Origin: UKL13-2 sp044229235
GTDB taxonomy: Bacteria; Pseudomonadota; Gammaproteobacteria; Burkholderiales; Usitatibacteraceae
DNA length: 64,000 nucleotides
NCBI GenBank assembly: GCA_044229235.1
Contig: JBGATH010000017.1
Span: forward strand, 1-64,000
Reading direction: 5' to 3'
The position numbers were made by a program, and so were the translations under genes. The notes under the pieces were generated by a model, which ran no database searches, was not told where the DNA came from, and saw nothing but the letters and a program-made list of their open reading frames with translations. This document shows positions 8,802 to 17,606 of this stretch, one piece after another (position 1 is the stretch's first letter; each line of letters begins with the position of its first letter).

Positions 8802-9430
8802 TTGAAGCCCGCCACTACCATCGCATCGCGGTTCACGCCATTGCCGCGCGTGTTCTAGCCCGGCTGGCGGGCGGTATCGCGCTGGCGTGTTCATTGGCGG
8901 CAACTGCCTCGCCGTTCAACACGACCAGTGATGGTGCCGATTCCAGCCTCATGCTCAAGGGCCACGACCCGGTGGCGTATTTCACGATTGGCCGCCATGC
9001 CATGGGCAAAGCGGATATCAAAGTCGTGCATGACGGCGTGACCTACCGTTTTTCCAGCGAGGAAAACAAGGCTCGCTTTCTCAAGGAGCCTGGGCGGTAT
9101 GTGCCCCAGTACGGCGGCTTTTGCAGCAACGGGATTGTTTACGGCATCCCCTGGGGCGGCGATCCGGATACCTGGAAATTGATCGACGGCAAGCTGTACA
9201 TTTTTGGTGGTGGCGCGTCGATGAATTATTTCCTGATGGATCAAAGGCGCAATCTCGAGCTGGCCGATCGGTACTGGAAAAACGAAGTCGACGGCAGCAG
9301 CGCGCTAGTCCAGCGATACAAGCGGCTTGTTTTTCGCGTGCCGCATTACAAGACCGGTGCGGAACTGGAGGCGGAATGGCAAGCGAAGCAAAGCGGAAAA
9401 CCGCCGGTCGACAACGCGCTGGCTCGTTAA
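8798..9430 (+). CDS. exported YHS domain protein
   Basis: This 210-residue protein has a signal peptide (about residues 14-37, ending TASPF) and a YHS domain. The hallmark 'KGHDPVAYF' is followed by 'VTYRFSSEENKARFLKEPGRYVPQYGGFC'-type sequence, the usual module with a conserved Phe/Cys region. YHS domains are linked to metal handling and often sit near copper or heavy-metal proteins, but no such neighbour is present here. It overlaps the SRPBCC gene by four bases and the AlkD-like gene by 55 bases, forming an operon. Confidence 0.85.
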   Translation: MIEARHYHRIAVHAIAARVLARLAGGIALACSLAATASPFNTTSDGADSSLMLKGHDPVAYFTIGRHAMGKADIKVVHDGVTYRFSSEENKARFLKEPGRYVPQYGGFCSNGIVYGIPWGGDPDTWKLIDGKLYIFGGGASMNYFLMDQRRNLELADRYWKNEVDGSSALVQRYKRLVFRVPHYKTGAELEAEWQAKQSGKPPVDNALAR

Positions 9431-10248
9431 AGTCCCCAGACACGGCCTCAGTCAAGAAGCCACCGGGACGTGGTGCGGCCAGGAAGCCGCGCGATCCGGC
9501 TGTGTCTCGGGTTGCGTCCGCGGCAAGGCCGTTGCCCGCATCCGCCATACTCGGCAAACTGCTGGAATTGGGTAATTCAAGGGCCGCAGAAGTCACGGCG
9601 CGGTATTTCAAGACCGGCCCGGGTGAGTACGGCGAAGGTGATCGCTTTCTCGGCATTCGCGTTCCGCAGGTTCGTGCGCTTGCCCGGGAATTTTCCGACG
9701 CGGGCGTGGAGGTCGCGCTGCCGCTTCTGAAGTCGAGCTGGCATGAAGCGCGTGCACTGGCGCTGATGCTGTTGATCAGAACTTACCAACGCGCGGATGA
9801 GCCGACCCGCAAGAGGATTTACTCGCTTTACCTGAAGAGCACCGGCTTCATCAACAACTGGGACCTTGTAGACCTGTCCGCCGAGTACATCCTCGGTGCC
9901 TGGCTGGCCGACCGGCCGGGCGAGCGCAAACGCGTACTCACGCGGCTGGCGAAGTCGGACTCCATCTGGGAGCGGCGCATGGCCATGCTGGCGACGCTCT
10001 ACTACATCAAGCGCGGCGATTTCAGCGAAACCCTGCGCGTGGCCGAGTTGTTGCTACACGACGAGGAGGACTTGATCCAGAAAGCGGTTGGCTGGATGTT
10101 GCGGGAGGTGGGGCAGCGCATCGGTGAACCGGCGGAGGAGGGGTTCCTCAAACGCCACTACCGGGAAATGCCGCGCACCATGCTGCGCTACGCAATCGAG
10201 CGATTCGCGGAACCGAAGCGCAAGCGATACCTCGCCGGAGTGGCATAA
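9376..10248 (+). CDS. DNA alkylation repair protein (AlkD-like)
   Basis: The 290-residue protein is an AlkD-type DNA glycosylase made of HEAT-like helical repeats, which excises bulky or positively charged alkylated bases. Hallmarks are 'FLGIRVPQVRALAREF', 'INNWDLVDLSAEYI' and 'DEEDLIQKAVGWMLREVG'. About 55 basic, low-complexity residues precede the conserved domain. The start at 9376 is chosen because a GGAGG lies five bases upstream; it places the start inside the YHS gene, a 55-base overlap. The basic extension could aid DNA binding. Confidence 0.88.
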   Translation: MASEAKRKTAGRQRAGSLKSPDTASVKKPPGRGAARKPRDPAVSRVASAARPLPASAILGKLLELGNSRAAEVTARYFKTGPGEYGEGDRFLGIRVPQVRALAREFSDAGVEVALPLLKSSWHEARALALMLLIRTYQRADEPTRKRIYSLYLKSTGFINNWDLVDLSAEYILGAWLADRPGERKRVLTRLAKSDSIWERRMAMLATLYYIKRGDFSETLRVAELLLHDEEDLIQKAVGWMLREVGQRIGEPAEEGFLKRHYREMPRTMLRYAIERFAEPKRKRYLAGVA

Positions 10249-10304
10249 ACCGCGCGGAACGACGTGCCATAATCGGCGGACTAATTCTTCCTGTGCGGTG
10301 GCGC

Positions 10305-10709
10305 GTGAAAATCAAACATTACCTGACCCAAGACGACAGCAGGAAAATTCTGCTGGCCTGCGAGGCCGAGGCCCTGCGCAACAGCTGGGCAGTCTGCATC
10401 AGCGTGGTCGATGACGGCGGCCACTTGCTGGGTTTTTCGCGGCTCGATGGCTGCGCGGTATCCAGCGTGGCTATCTCTCAAGGCAAGGCCAGGAGCGCAG
10501 CCCTGCGCAGGCGGCCAACCAGGAACGACGAAGAGATGGTTAACAATGGGCGCATTTCCGCATTGTCTATGCCTGGCGTGTTGTTTCTTGAAGGCGGCGT
10601 GCCGATCATGGTGGATGGCGAGATGATCGGCGCAGTGGGTGTGTCCGGCGTGAAGTCGTCCGACGACGCGCGCATTGCGCAGGCCGGCATCGATGCCCTG
10701 CTGAACTGA
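10305..10709 (+). CDS. GlcG/HbpS-type heme-binding family protein (DUF336)
   Basis: The protein of about 134 residues belongs to the GlcG/HbpS family. It shows 'LTQDDSRKILLACEAEA', 'ISVVDDGGHLLGFSRLDG' and the closing 'GEMIGAVGVSGVKSSDDARIAQAG' that define the fold. Family members bind heme or small ligands, often next to oxidoreductases. The start is uncertain: GTG at 10293 or 10305. I prefer 10305 because the sequence then starts like relatives (M-K-x-K-x-x-L-T). A CATAAT at 10268-10273 could be its -10 box. Five bases separate it from the zinc-ribbon gene. Confidence 0.8.
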   Translation: MKIKHYLTQDDSRKILLACEAEALRNSWAVCISVVDDGGHLLGFSRLDGCAVSSVAISQGKARSAALRRRPTRNDEEMVNNGRISALSMPGVLFLEGGVPIMVDGEMIGAVGVSGVKSSDDARIAQAGIDALLN

Positions 10710-10714
10710 CGGTC

Positions 10715-11452
10715 ATGCGCTGCAGCAGCTGCAGTGGCGCCATGGCGGCGCTGGCATTCAATACGCATATCGGGACGCCGGTGACGGTGGATGTCTGCTG
10801 GCCCTGCCACCTGATCTGGTTTGACCACCTTGAAAGCAGTTCCCTTGCGCCGGGCGCTGTGCTTGACCTGTTCAGGCAGATTCATCTCGCGAGCAAAGCC
10901 GGCGGCAGCGTCAGGAATCTCGTGTCGCTGCAACTTGCCTGCCCGACTTGCGAGGCCAAGCTGGTCAACACCAGCGATCTTGCGCGTGGCGGCCGCTTCA
11001 GCTATTTCCGCTGCCCGCACGGCCACGGCCGTGCCATTGCCTTCACCCAGTTCCTGCGCGAGAAGAATTTCATTCGCACGCTGCAGCCGCAAGAGATTTC
11101 TGCGCTGTCGGCAACCGTGCGGCAGATACGCTGCTCAAGTTGCGGTGGTCCCGTGGACCTGGTGAAGGACAGCGCCTGCGCGCACTGCGGTTCGCCGATC
11201 TCGGTTCTGGACGATGCCGCGGTGGAGCGCGCGCTGCAGGACCTGCATGCCAAGGAAGCAAGGCGCAGCTCGCCGGATCCGGCACGCATCAATGCCGCGC
11301 TGCTGGATGGCGAATTGAACGCGCGCCGGGCCCGCCGCAAGGCTGCCTTGGCAGAGGTGCCCGCATGGGGTGGTAGTTCGGGCAGCAATTCCGGTCTGGC
11401 GGACCTGGTGGAAATTGGCATCAGCGCCGCATTGGCGGCGTGGTTCGATTGA
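10715..11452 (+). CDS. multi-zinc-ribbon protein of unknown function
   Basis: The 245-residue protein begins at its first Cys pair (MRCSSCSG), pairing with a CWPC about 28 residues on, which makes a first zinc ribbon. A CPTC in the middle, then 'IRCSSCGGPVDL' with 'CAHCGSP', give further C-x-x-C knuckles. The tail holds a Ser/Gly-rich linker and a short hydrophobic end. There is no obvious catalytic domain, so it may be a zinc-dependent scaffold. I do not recognise a named family. It sits between the GlcG-like gene and an SDR gene, all closely spaced. Confidence 0.7.
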   Translation: MRCSSCSGAMAALAFNTHIGTPVTVDVCWPCHLIWFDHLESSSLAPGAVLDLFRQIHLASKAGGSVRNLVSLQLACPTCEAKLVNTSDLARGGRFSYFRCPHGHGRAIAFTQFLREKNFIRTLQPQEISALSATVRQIRCSSCGGPVDLVKDSACAHCGSPISVLDDAAVERALQDLHAKEARRSSPDPARINAALLDGELNARRARRKAALAEVPAWGGSSGSNSGLADLVEIGISAALAAWFD

Positions 11453-11469
11453 ATCAATCAAGGACATTG

Positions 11470-12195
11470 ATGAATCTTTACATCGTCACGGGCACGACCA
11501 AAGGCCTGGGTGCCGCCCTGGTCTCGCAGTTGGCGCGCGAAGCCGGCAATCTTGTCATCGGTATGTCGCGCGCCGCTGACTCGGCAGGCAAACCTGCAAA
11601 CGTGCAAGTGGATTTTGACCGGATCGGCGACATCACCTCCGCATTCGCGAGAGCCGAGGCGATCTTTTCCGGCAGCAAGTTTGATTCGGCGGTTCTTCTC
11701 AACAACGCCGGCGTGGTGGCGCCGGTGGAGCGATTTGATCGCCTTGATCCCGCGCTGGTCGCAACCAACATCAATGTCAACCTGGTTGCGCCGATGCTGC
11801 TGACCCGGTTGTTTGCCGAGCGCACCGCCGGTCTGGCCGCGCGCCGCCTGGTCGTGAATATTTCTTCCGGTGCGGCCAAGCGCGCCATCGCCGGCTGGTC
11901 GGCGTATTGCGCGGCCAAGGCCGGGCTGGAAATGGCCACGCGCGTTGCCGCGCTCGAAGCAGCAGAGGGTTTGTCAATCTGCTCGCTGGCCCCCGGTGTC
12001 ATCGATACGCCGATGCAAGCGGTGGTGCGCGGCGCCGCAAGTGAAGCGTTCCCGGATGTGGCGCGCTTCCAGGCGATGAAAGCAGATGGTGTGCTGCGCG
12101 ACGCGGCCGACGTGGCGCGCGACATCATCGCGCTCTGCACCGGCGACCAACTGACCAATGGCGGCAATTTTGATATCCGGGAGATGAAAGCGTGA
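11470..12195 (+). CDS. short-chain dehydrogenase/reductase (SDR family)
   Basis: The 241-residue protein is a classical SDR that uses NAD(P)H. It has the TGxxxGxG dinucleotide loop (TGTTKGLG) at residues about 7-14, the NNAG strand, an active-site Ser in 'NISSGAAKRAI' and Tyr-x-x-x-Lys in 'YCAAKAG'. It resembles the sepiapterin reductase/benzil reductase branch. The start at 11470 follows an AAGGA ribosome site. The end overlaps the next gene (GTGA), so the DUF3109-like gene is coupled to it. The substrate is not predictable. Confidence 0.88.
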   Translation: MNLYIVTGTTKGLGAALVSQLAREAGNLVIGMSRAADSAGKPANVQVDFDRIGDITSAFARAEAIFSGSKFDSAVLLNNAGVVAPVERFDRLDPALVATNINVNLVAPMLLTRLFAERTAGLAARRLVVNISSGAAKRAIAGWSAYCAAKAGLEMATRVAALEAAEGLSICSLAPGVIDTPMQAVVRGAASEAFPDVARFQAMKADGVLRDAADVARDIIALCTGDQLTNGGNFDIREMKA

Positions 12196-12758
12196 CCGAC
12201 AGCAAAACCCAGCGGCGGAAGCCGGCAAAGCTGCACTACTGCGACCTGCGCGAATGCGAAGGGATATGCTGCAGCGATGGTGCATTCCTGCTCGACGACG
12301 AAGAAAAGCTGATCCACCGTCTCGTCAAGAAACATCCGGGGCACTTTGCGCACCTGCCAAAGGCCTACATCGTCGATGGCGAATGGGAGGGCAATACCGG
12401 GCGCAAGACGGCGGTCCGTGCGTATCGCTACCAGAACAAGCCGTCGCACTTCGCCGATACCCGCTGCGCATTTGCAGAGCCGGATGGCAAATGCAGTCTG
12501 CAGACCCTGGCCGTGAAACTCGGCAAACACAAATGGGCCTACAAGCCCATGGGCTGCTGGCTGTATCCGCTCGGTGCGGAAAACGGTAAGCTGATCTCGC
12601 CGCCGCGCGCCCGCAAGGAAGACCCGAACAACCTCGGCAAACGTTATCCCGGTTTTGCAACTTTCACGCCGTGTGGCAGGCATGATGAGAAAGGCAAAGT
12701 GTGGTGGATGGCCTTGAAAGAAGAAGTGAGTCATTTCAAGTCGCTGAGCGGGGAATGA
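12192..12758 (+). CDS. DUF3109-like cysteine-cluster protein
   Basis: The 188-residue protein carries the spaced cysteines of the DUF3109/YkgJ-like group: 'CDLRECEGICC' at the N-terminus, then 'CAFAEPDGKC', 'GCWLYPL' and 'TPCG'. In this superfamily the cysteines are thought to bind a metal or an iron-sulfur cluster. The GTG start overlaps the SDR stop by four bases. The function is not known. The reduced-cofactor neighbour (SDR) and the heme-binding GlcG homologue upstream hint at a redox context, which is inference. Confidence 0.75.
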   Translation: MTDSKTQRRKPAKLHYCDLRECEGICCSDGAFLLDDEEKLIHRLVKKHPGHFAHLPKAYIVDGEWEGNTGRKTAVRAYRYQNKPSHFADTRCAFAEPDGKCSLQTLAVKLGKHKWAYKPMGCWLYPLGAENGKLISPPRARKEDPNNLGKRYPGFATFTPCGRHDEKGKVWWMALKEEVSHFKSLSGE

Positions 12759-12819
12759 CTCGGCCGGTGTGCCGGTCGCCGGCCGCGCTACGCGTTTTGC
12801 AAGGCGGTGTTTGCACATC

Positions 12820-14946
12820 ATGAACGAACCGCCAGGCAAGCCGGTGCCGCCAAGTTCCTCGGGCGTCTACTCAAGCCTGACGGCTGTGCTCGCCGCTACC
12901 GAGGGCAAGATTGCGCACATCATCGAGGCGCTGGATCAGCTTGAATCCGGCGTGGTGCTGTACGGACCGGACGACCGCCTGGTTTTCTGCAACCAGCGCT
13001 TTCGCGACATCTACCCGGAAATTGCCGATCTGTTGCTGCCGGGTGCGGCATATGAGGAAATCACCCGCGAAGTCTACCGGCGGCGCGCCCATCACTACAC
13101 AACGCAAACTGAAGACGAGTTCGTTGCGGCGCGCGCGCTTCTGCACCGCGCGCCGGGTGAAGGTTATGAGCTGCAGCTCGATGCCGAACGCTGGATCTAT
13201 GTGTTTGATCGAAAAACCGCAGATGGCGGCATCATCGGCATGCGCCTCGACATCAGCGCCCGCAAACGCGCGGAAGCGCAACTGGCCCAGAGCGAGGCGC
13301 GTCTGAAGAGCCTGCTGGAGATGTCGTCGGATTGGTACTGGGAACAGGATGAAAACTTCTGCTTTCGCCACATTTCGGCGAGCATGGTTCGCTCCACCGG
13401 GGTTCAGGCGGAGCAGCGCTACGGCATGGCCAGGTGGGATATCGATTTTCGCGGCATTTCCCAGGAGCAGATGGATGCCCACCGGCGCGTTGTGGAAGCG
13501 CACCTGCCATTTCGGGATTTCCAGTACGCCTATGCGCTGCCCGATGGCGAGGTCTGGTGGGTCAGCGTTTCCGGCGCGCCGATCTTTGACGAACAAGGGG
13601 TTTTCCGCGGGTATCGCGGCGTGGGCAGCAATATCACTGAAAAAAAACGCATTGAGGCACAGGTTCGCGAACTTGCCGAGCTGGATTTTCTGACCGGGTT
13701 GCCGAACCGCCTGCTGCTGTCCGCGCGCTTTGATTTCGCGCGCCGTCAGAGCGAGCGTCATCAGGGCGGCATGGCGCTGCTCTTCATTGATCTCGATCGC
13801 TTTAAGAACATCAACGATTCCATGGGCCACCAGATAGGCGACCAGATTCTCACCGAGACCGCCCGTCGCCTGTCTGTCACAACCCGTGCCACCGACACCG
13901 TCTCGCGCCACGGCGGCGACGAATTCATCGTGTTGCTTCCCGGGTCGGCCGAGCCGGACACGATTGCACACGTGGCCGAGAACATCCTGCATGCGCTGGG
14001 TCAGCCGTACCTCATCGAGGAAAGCGAATTGACGGTCACGCCCTCGATTGGCATCAGCCTGTGGCCGCTGGACGGCGATGATCTGGGTACCCTCATCCAG
14101 AACGCCGACCTTGCCATGTATCACTCCAAGGCGCAGGGCCGCAACCAGTTCAGCTTTTTCCGGCGCGAGATGAATGAACGCGTCACCGAGCGCCTGAAGA
14201 TTGAAAATGCCCTGCGGCGGGCGTTGCAGCGCCATGAATTCAGCCTGCTGTACCAGCCCATTTTCCAGGTGCCGGAGCGTCGCATCATCGGCGCCGAGGC
14301 GCTGCTGCGCTGGCACAGTGCCTCGCTGGGACCGGTGCCGCCGGCGCGGTTCATTCCGGTGGCCGAGGAAAGCGGTTTGATCGATGCCATCGGCCAGTGG
14401 GTGATCCGCGAGGCGGCTGCGCAATTGCGGCGCTGGCGCGATGCCGGCATGGCGCATTTCCCGGTGACCGTAAACGTCTCGGCCGTGCAGTTCAAGCATC
14501 GCAACCTGATTGCCACCCTGGGCGACGCCGTTCGGCAGAACAACCTTGTGCCCGGCGACATCGAGATCGAGCTGACCGAAACGGCGCTGGTCAGTGAAGG
14601 CGATACCGCCGTCAGCACGCTAGACGAGATGGCGGTGCAGGGATTCCGGCTGGTGGTCGACGACTTTGGCACGGGCTATTCCAACCTTGGCTACCTCAAG
14701 CGCTTCGATATCAGCAAACTGAAGATCGACCAGTCTTTTGTGCGTGACATCATCTCGGACGCGGACGATGCCGCCATCACCCGCGGTATCATTGGCCTTG
14801 CCCACAGCCTCGGCATGCGCGTGGTGGCAGAGGGTGTCGAGCATGAAGCACAGCTTGACTTCCTCGTCGCCGCCGGCTGCCGCGAAGCGCAGGGCAACCT
14901 GCTTTCCATCCCAGTGGCCGCCGAGGCTTTTCAGTCACTCACCTGA
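12820..14946 (+). CDS. PAS-PAS-GGDEF-EAL cyclic-di-GMP enzyme
   Basis: The 708-residue cytoplasmic protein has two PAS-like sensor regions (about residues 30-150 and 160-285), then GGDEF and EAL domains. The diguanylate cyclase motif HGGDEF (about 364-368) is intact and preceded at five residues by RATD, an RxxD inhibitory site. The phosphodiesterase motifs EALLRW (about 492), ELTE, DDFGTGYSNL, KIDQSFVRD and AEGVE are also intact. Both activities are therefore predicted. No membrane segment is seen, so the signal is probably intracellular. The ATG at 12820 is chosen over an upstream GTG at 12769. Confidence 0.92.
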   Translation: MNEPPGKPVPPSSSGVYSSLTAVLAATEGKIAHIIEALDQLESGVVLYGPDDRLVFCNQRFRDIYPEIADLLLPGAAYEEITREVYRRRAHHYTTQTEDEFVAARALLHRAPGEGYELQLDAERWIYVFDRKTADGGIIGMRLDISARKRAEAQLAQSEARLKSLLEMSSDWYWEQDENFCFRHISASMVRSTGVQAEQRYGMARWDIDFRGISQEQMDAHRRVVEAHLPFRDFQYAYALPDGEVWWVSVSGAPIFDEQGVFRGYRGVGSNITEKKRIEAQVRELAELDFLTGLPNRLLLSARFDFARRQSERHQGGMALLFIDLDRFKNINDSMGHQIGDQILTETARRLSVTTRATDTVSRHGGDEFIVLLPGSAEPDTIAHVAENILHALGQPYLIEESELTVTPSIGISLWPLDGDDLGTLIQNADLAMYHSKAQGRNQFSFFRREMNERVTERLKIENALRRALQRHEFSLLYQPIFQVPERRIIGAEALLRWHSASLGPVPPARFIPVAEESGLIDAIGQWVIREAAAQLRRWRDAGMAHFPVTVNVSAVQFKHRNLIATLGDAVRQNNLVPGDIEIELTETALVSEGDTAVSTLDEMAVQGFRLVVDDFGTGYSNLGYLKRFDISKLKIDQSFVRDIISDADDAAITRGIIGLAHSLGMRVVAEGVEHEAQLDFLVAAGCREAQGNLLSIPVAAEAFQSLT

Positions 14947-14971
14947 TCATCAAATTCGCAGGACTGAACCC

Positions 14972-15208
14972 ATGCCCAGCTTCAAATTGCAGGTGCAAGA
15001 CGACGACGCGCGGCCCGACGTGTGGCGAGACGTGAAGAATGAATTCGGCGGCCTGCTGGTGTTTGACAAGGAACCGGAGGCGCGCGCCAGGTTGCTGGAA
15101 TTATTTCCGGTGCTGGTAAAGCTCGAGCAATTTGCCGCCGGGCCGAAACGTACCCGCGTGGTGGTGGTCAATCCGTATCAGGACATCGACGAAGAAAAGG
15201 AAAAGTAA
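14972..15208 (+). CDS. small acidic protein of unknown function
   Basis: A 78-residue protein starts MPSFKLQVQDDD and ends in an acidic DIDEEKEK tail. There is no signal peptide or membrane helix, and I recognise no family. It lies 25 bases after the GGDEF-EAL gene and one base before the aldo/keto reductase start. Its last codons include the AAGGA used as that gene's ribosome site, so it is probably part of an operon. The alternation of hydrophobic and charged residues, with a closing 'RTRVVVVNPYQ' strand, supports a real folded protein. Confidence 0.65.
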   Translation: MPSFKLQVQDDDARPDVWRDVKNEFGGLLVFDKEPEARARLLELFPVLVKLEQFAAGPKRTRVVVVNPYQDIDEEKEK

Positions 15209-15209
15209 C

Positions 15210-16193
15210 GTGGAATACAGAAGGCTTGGACGTGCCGGCATCAAGGTCTCGGCGCTATCGTTCGGATCGTGGGTTACCTATGGCAACCAGCTTGACCAGG
15301 GAGCCGCCTTGAACCTGATGAGCGCGGCGCGCGATCATGGGGTGAATTTTTTCGATAATGCCGAGGTATATGCCGGCGGCCAGTCGGAAACGCTGATGGG
15401 AGCCGCGCTGAAAAAACTTCATTGGGACCGGCTCACGTATCTGGTCTCAACCAAGTTCTTCTGGGGGCTGCCCGCCAAATTTGGCGACGGCGTCAATGAG
15501 AAAAACACGCTAAACCGAAAATACCTGCTGCAGGCCATCGACAACTCCTTGCAGCGGCTGCAGCTGGACTACGTGGACATCGTTTATTGCCACCGCGCCG
15601 ATCCCAACACGCCGCTGGAGGAAACGGTTTTCGCGATGCATGACATCGTCTCGCGCGGCAAGGCCACCTACTGGGGCACATCCGAATGGAGCGCGGCTGA
15701 CATCCTGGGTGCGTGGCACATTGCCGACAAGCACCATTTGCACAAGCCCGTTGTCGAGCAGCCCGAATACAACCTGTTCAAGCGCATCAAGGTCGAACGC
15801 GAGTTCGCGCGGCTTTACGACGAGATTGGCACCGGCACCACCACCTGGAGTCCGCTGGCTTCAGGGTTGCTCACCGGCAAATATGCCAATGGAATCCCGC
15901 CCGACAGCCGCGCCAGCCTCAAGAACATGGCGTGGATGCAGGAGCAATTGCTCGATGCCAAGCGCAACGCCATCGTCGCGCAGCTGGGCAGCATCGCCGG
16001 CGAACTGGGTTGCACCACCGCGCAGCTGGCCATTGCCTGGTGTGTACGGAACCCGCATGTCTCCACCGTCATCACCGGCGCCACCAAGGTATCGCAATTG
16101 CAGGACAACATGAAGGCGCTGGACGTTGTTTCGAAACTCGCGCCGGAAGTGATGGCGAGAATTCAGGCGACCGTGGGCGAGAATTTTTCCTAG
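15210..16193 (+). CDS. aldo/keto reductase (Kv-beta-like)
   Basis: The 327-residue protein is an NADPH-dependent aldo/keto reductase. The catalytic tetrad is visible: Asp and Tyr in FFDNAEVY, Lys in VSTKFFWG and His in YCHRADP. The N-terminus EYRRLGRAGIKVSALSFG and 'GTSEWSAADI' are typical of the potassium-channel beta/YghZ branch. The GTG start sits one base after the preceding stop with AAGGA upstream. The substrate is unknown; relatives reduce aldehydes such as methylglyoxal. Confidence 0.92.
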   Translation: MEYRRLGRAGIKVSALSFGSWVTYGNQLDQGAALNLMSAARDHGVNFFDNAEVYAGGQSETLMGAALKKLHWDRLTYLVSTKFFWGLPAKFGDGVNEKNTLNRKYLLQAIDNSLQRLQLDYVDIVYCHRADPNTPLEETVFAMHDIVSRGKATYWGTSEWSAADILGAWHIADKHHLHKPVVEQPEYNLFKRIKVEREFARLYDEIGTGTTTWSPLASGLLTGKYANGIPPDSRASLKNMAWMQEQLLDAKRNAIVAQLGSIAGELGCTTAQLAIAWCVRNPHVSTVITGATKVSQLQDNMKALDVVSKLAPEVMARIQATVGENFS

Positions 16194-16213
16194 CGCGCCC
16201 GGGGGAACCCTGA

Positions 16214-16423
16214 ATGGAAATGAAAAAGGTCAGTGCGGGAAATCTGAGGGCGATCGGATACGATGCGGCAAGGCGCGTCGTGGTGGTCGAGCAATCGTCG
16301 GGCACATTCGAATACGCCAACGTGTCGCCCGAAGTCTGGCGGCGATTCTCGACGGCGTCGTCGCTGCTGAGCTTTTTTCGCGACACGATTGAAGAGGATT
16401 ACCAGAAGCGGCGGATCAAGTAG
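16214..16423 (+). CDS. KTSC domain protein
   Basis: This 69-residue protein is a single KTSC domain: 'VSAGNLRAIGYDAARRVVVV' then 'GTFEYANVSPEVWRRF' and a Ser-Ser segment. The domain is named after the KTSC motif of a lysyl-tRNA synthetase-associated protein and has no firmly known role. It lies 20 bases after the aldo/keto reductase and may share its transcript. The complete domain and clean ends make a real gene likely. Confidence 0.85.
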   Translation: MEMKKVSAGNLRAIGYDAARRVVVVEQSSGTFEYANVSPEVWRRFSTASSLLSFFRDTIEEDYQKRRIK

Positions 16424-16694
16424 TCCCCCCGCGCACGGCGACGCTTGCAGCCGCTTGCGGTCGATACGATCGACCGGTTCGACACGGCGCGATTGCCATG
16501 CACCTGCACACCAGTCCGGACGGATTTGGCCACCATTTGCGGCGCTGAAAGCCACGCCAGTTCGCGCCCCGCAAAGAACCTGACTCTGTTGACCTTTGAC
16601 AATGGGCGCGTTGGCCGCAGGCGTACATTCCACCAGGAAGGACGCAGATCGATTCCGGCGGCGAGGTGCCGCGTTCAGGTGGAAGGGGCCGAAC
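16424..16694. other. intergenic region with no recognised feature
   Basis: I see no coding signal, RNA gene or convincing terminator here. Two TTGACC/TTGACA-like strings near 16588-16601 lack a -10 box at a fitting distance. Confidence 0.5.
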
Positions 16695-17534
16695 ATGAAA
16701 AGCACTGCACGATGGGCGATTGCTCTGGTGGGCCTGCTGGCCGCTGCGACGGCGGCGCTGGCGCAGCAGAAGGATGCAAGCGGCTGCAAGGACCATCCGA
16801 TGTTTACACGGATGCCCGGCGGTTATTGGATCTACAAGTGCGTGGAGAAGCAGTTTGATGCGCACGCGTTTGTGACCGGTGCCGGCAAGACCACAACCGT
16901 GGAAGGTCGCAAGGCGACCTGGACCTATTATCCGCAGGCAACAGCGAAGGAGAAACCCAGCGAACTGCAGATCAAGCGCAATTTTGAGGCCGCGATACAG
17001 AAGGCCGGCGGCAAGGTTGTCGGCGCCGACAAGGGGCGCGAGACCTTTACGCTCACCGCCGATGGCAAGGAGATTTGGGTGGAGGTGTGGGCGGAATTCA
17101 CCGGCAAGTATGGTTTCACCATCGTCGAGAAGAAGGCCATGGCGCAGGACATTGTCGCCAATGCCGAAGTGTTCTCGAACGACATCCGTTCCACCGGTCA
17201 TGCCGCCATATACGGCATCTACTTTGATAGTGGCAAAGCGGTGATCAAGCCCGAGTCGGATGAGGCGCTGAGCGAAATCGCCAAGTTGCTCGGTGGCGAT
17301 CCCGCGCTGAAACTGCACGTCGTGGGCCATACCGACAACATCGGCCAGATGGACGCCAACATGCGGCTCTCCCAGGCGCGTGCCGAGGCTGTCGTACAGG
17401 CACTGGTGTCGAAGCACGGGATTGCTGCCACGCGGCTGAAGGGCTACGGGGTTTCCTCTCTGGCGCCGGTGGCAACAAACGATTCAGATGAGGGCCGATC
17501 CAGGAATCGCCGCGTGGAACTGGTGAAGCAGTAA
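16695..17534 (+). CDS. OmpA family outer-membrane/peptidoglycan-binding lipid-free protein
   Basis: The 279-residue protein has a signal peptide (about residues 1-20, ending ALAQQ) and a C-terminal OmpA-like domain. The hallmark 'IYFDSGKAVIKPESDEAL', 'VVGHTDNIGQ' and 'RLKGYGVSS' with the closing 'RSRNRRVEL' bind peptidoglycan. The roughly 150-residue middle has two Cys flanking 'DHPMFTRMPGGYWIYKC', probably disulfide bonded. The start at 16695 is chosen for its signal peptide and the GGAAGGGG just upstream. It probably sits in the periplasm or outer membrane. Confidence 0.88.
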   Translation: MKSTARWAIALVGLLAAATAALAQQKDASGCKDHPMFTRMPGGYWIYKCVEKQFDAHAFVTGAGKTTTVEGRKATWTYYPQATAKEKPSELQIKRNFEAAIQKAGGKVVGADKGRETFTLTADGKEIWVEVWAEFTGKYGFTIVEKKAMAQDIVANAEVFSNDIRSTGHAAIYGIYFDSGKAVIKPESDEALSEIAKLLGGDPALKLHVVGHTDNIGQMDANMRLSQARAEAVVQALVSKHGIAATRLKGYGVSSLAPVATNDSDEGRSRNRRVELVKQ

Positions 17535-17606
17535 TCCGGTGGTGGGCGCGGGCGGTATGCCAGGGTTACCGCGCGCGGTGTCTGACCTGGTACGGCGCTG
17601 ATAGTC

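Noticed and set aside
16588..16601. Two TTGAC-like strings as a promoter for the OmpA-like gene
   Set aside because: No -10 box occurs at a fitting distance (16 to 19 bases).
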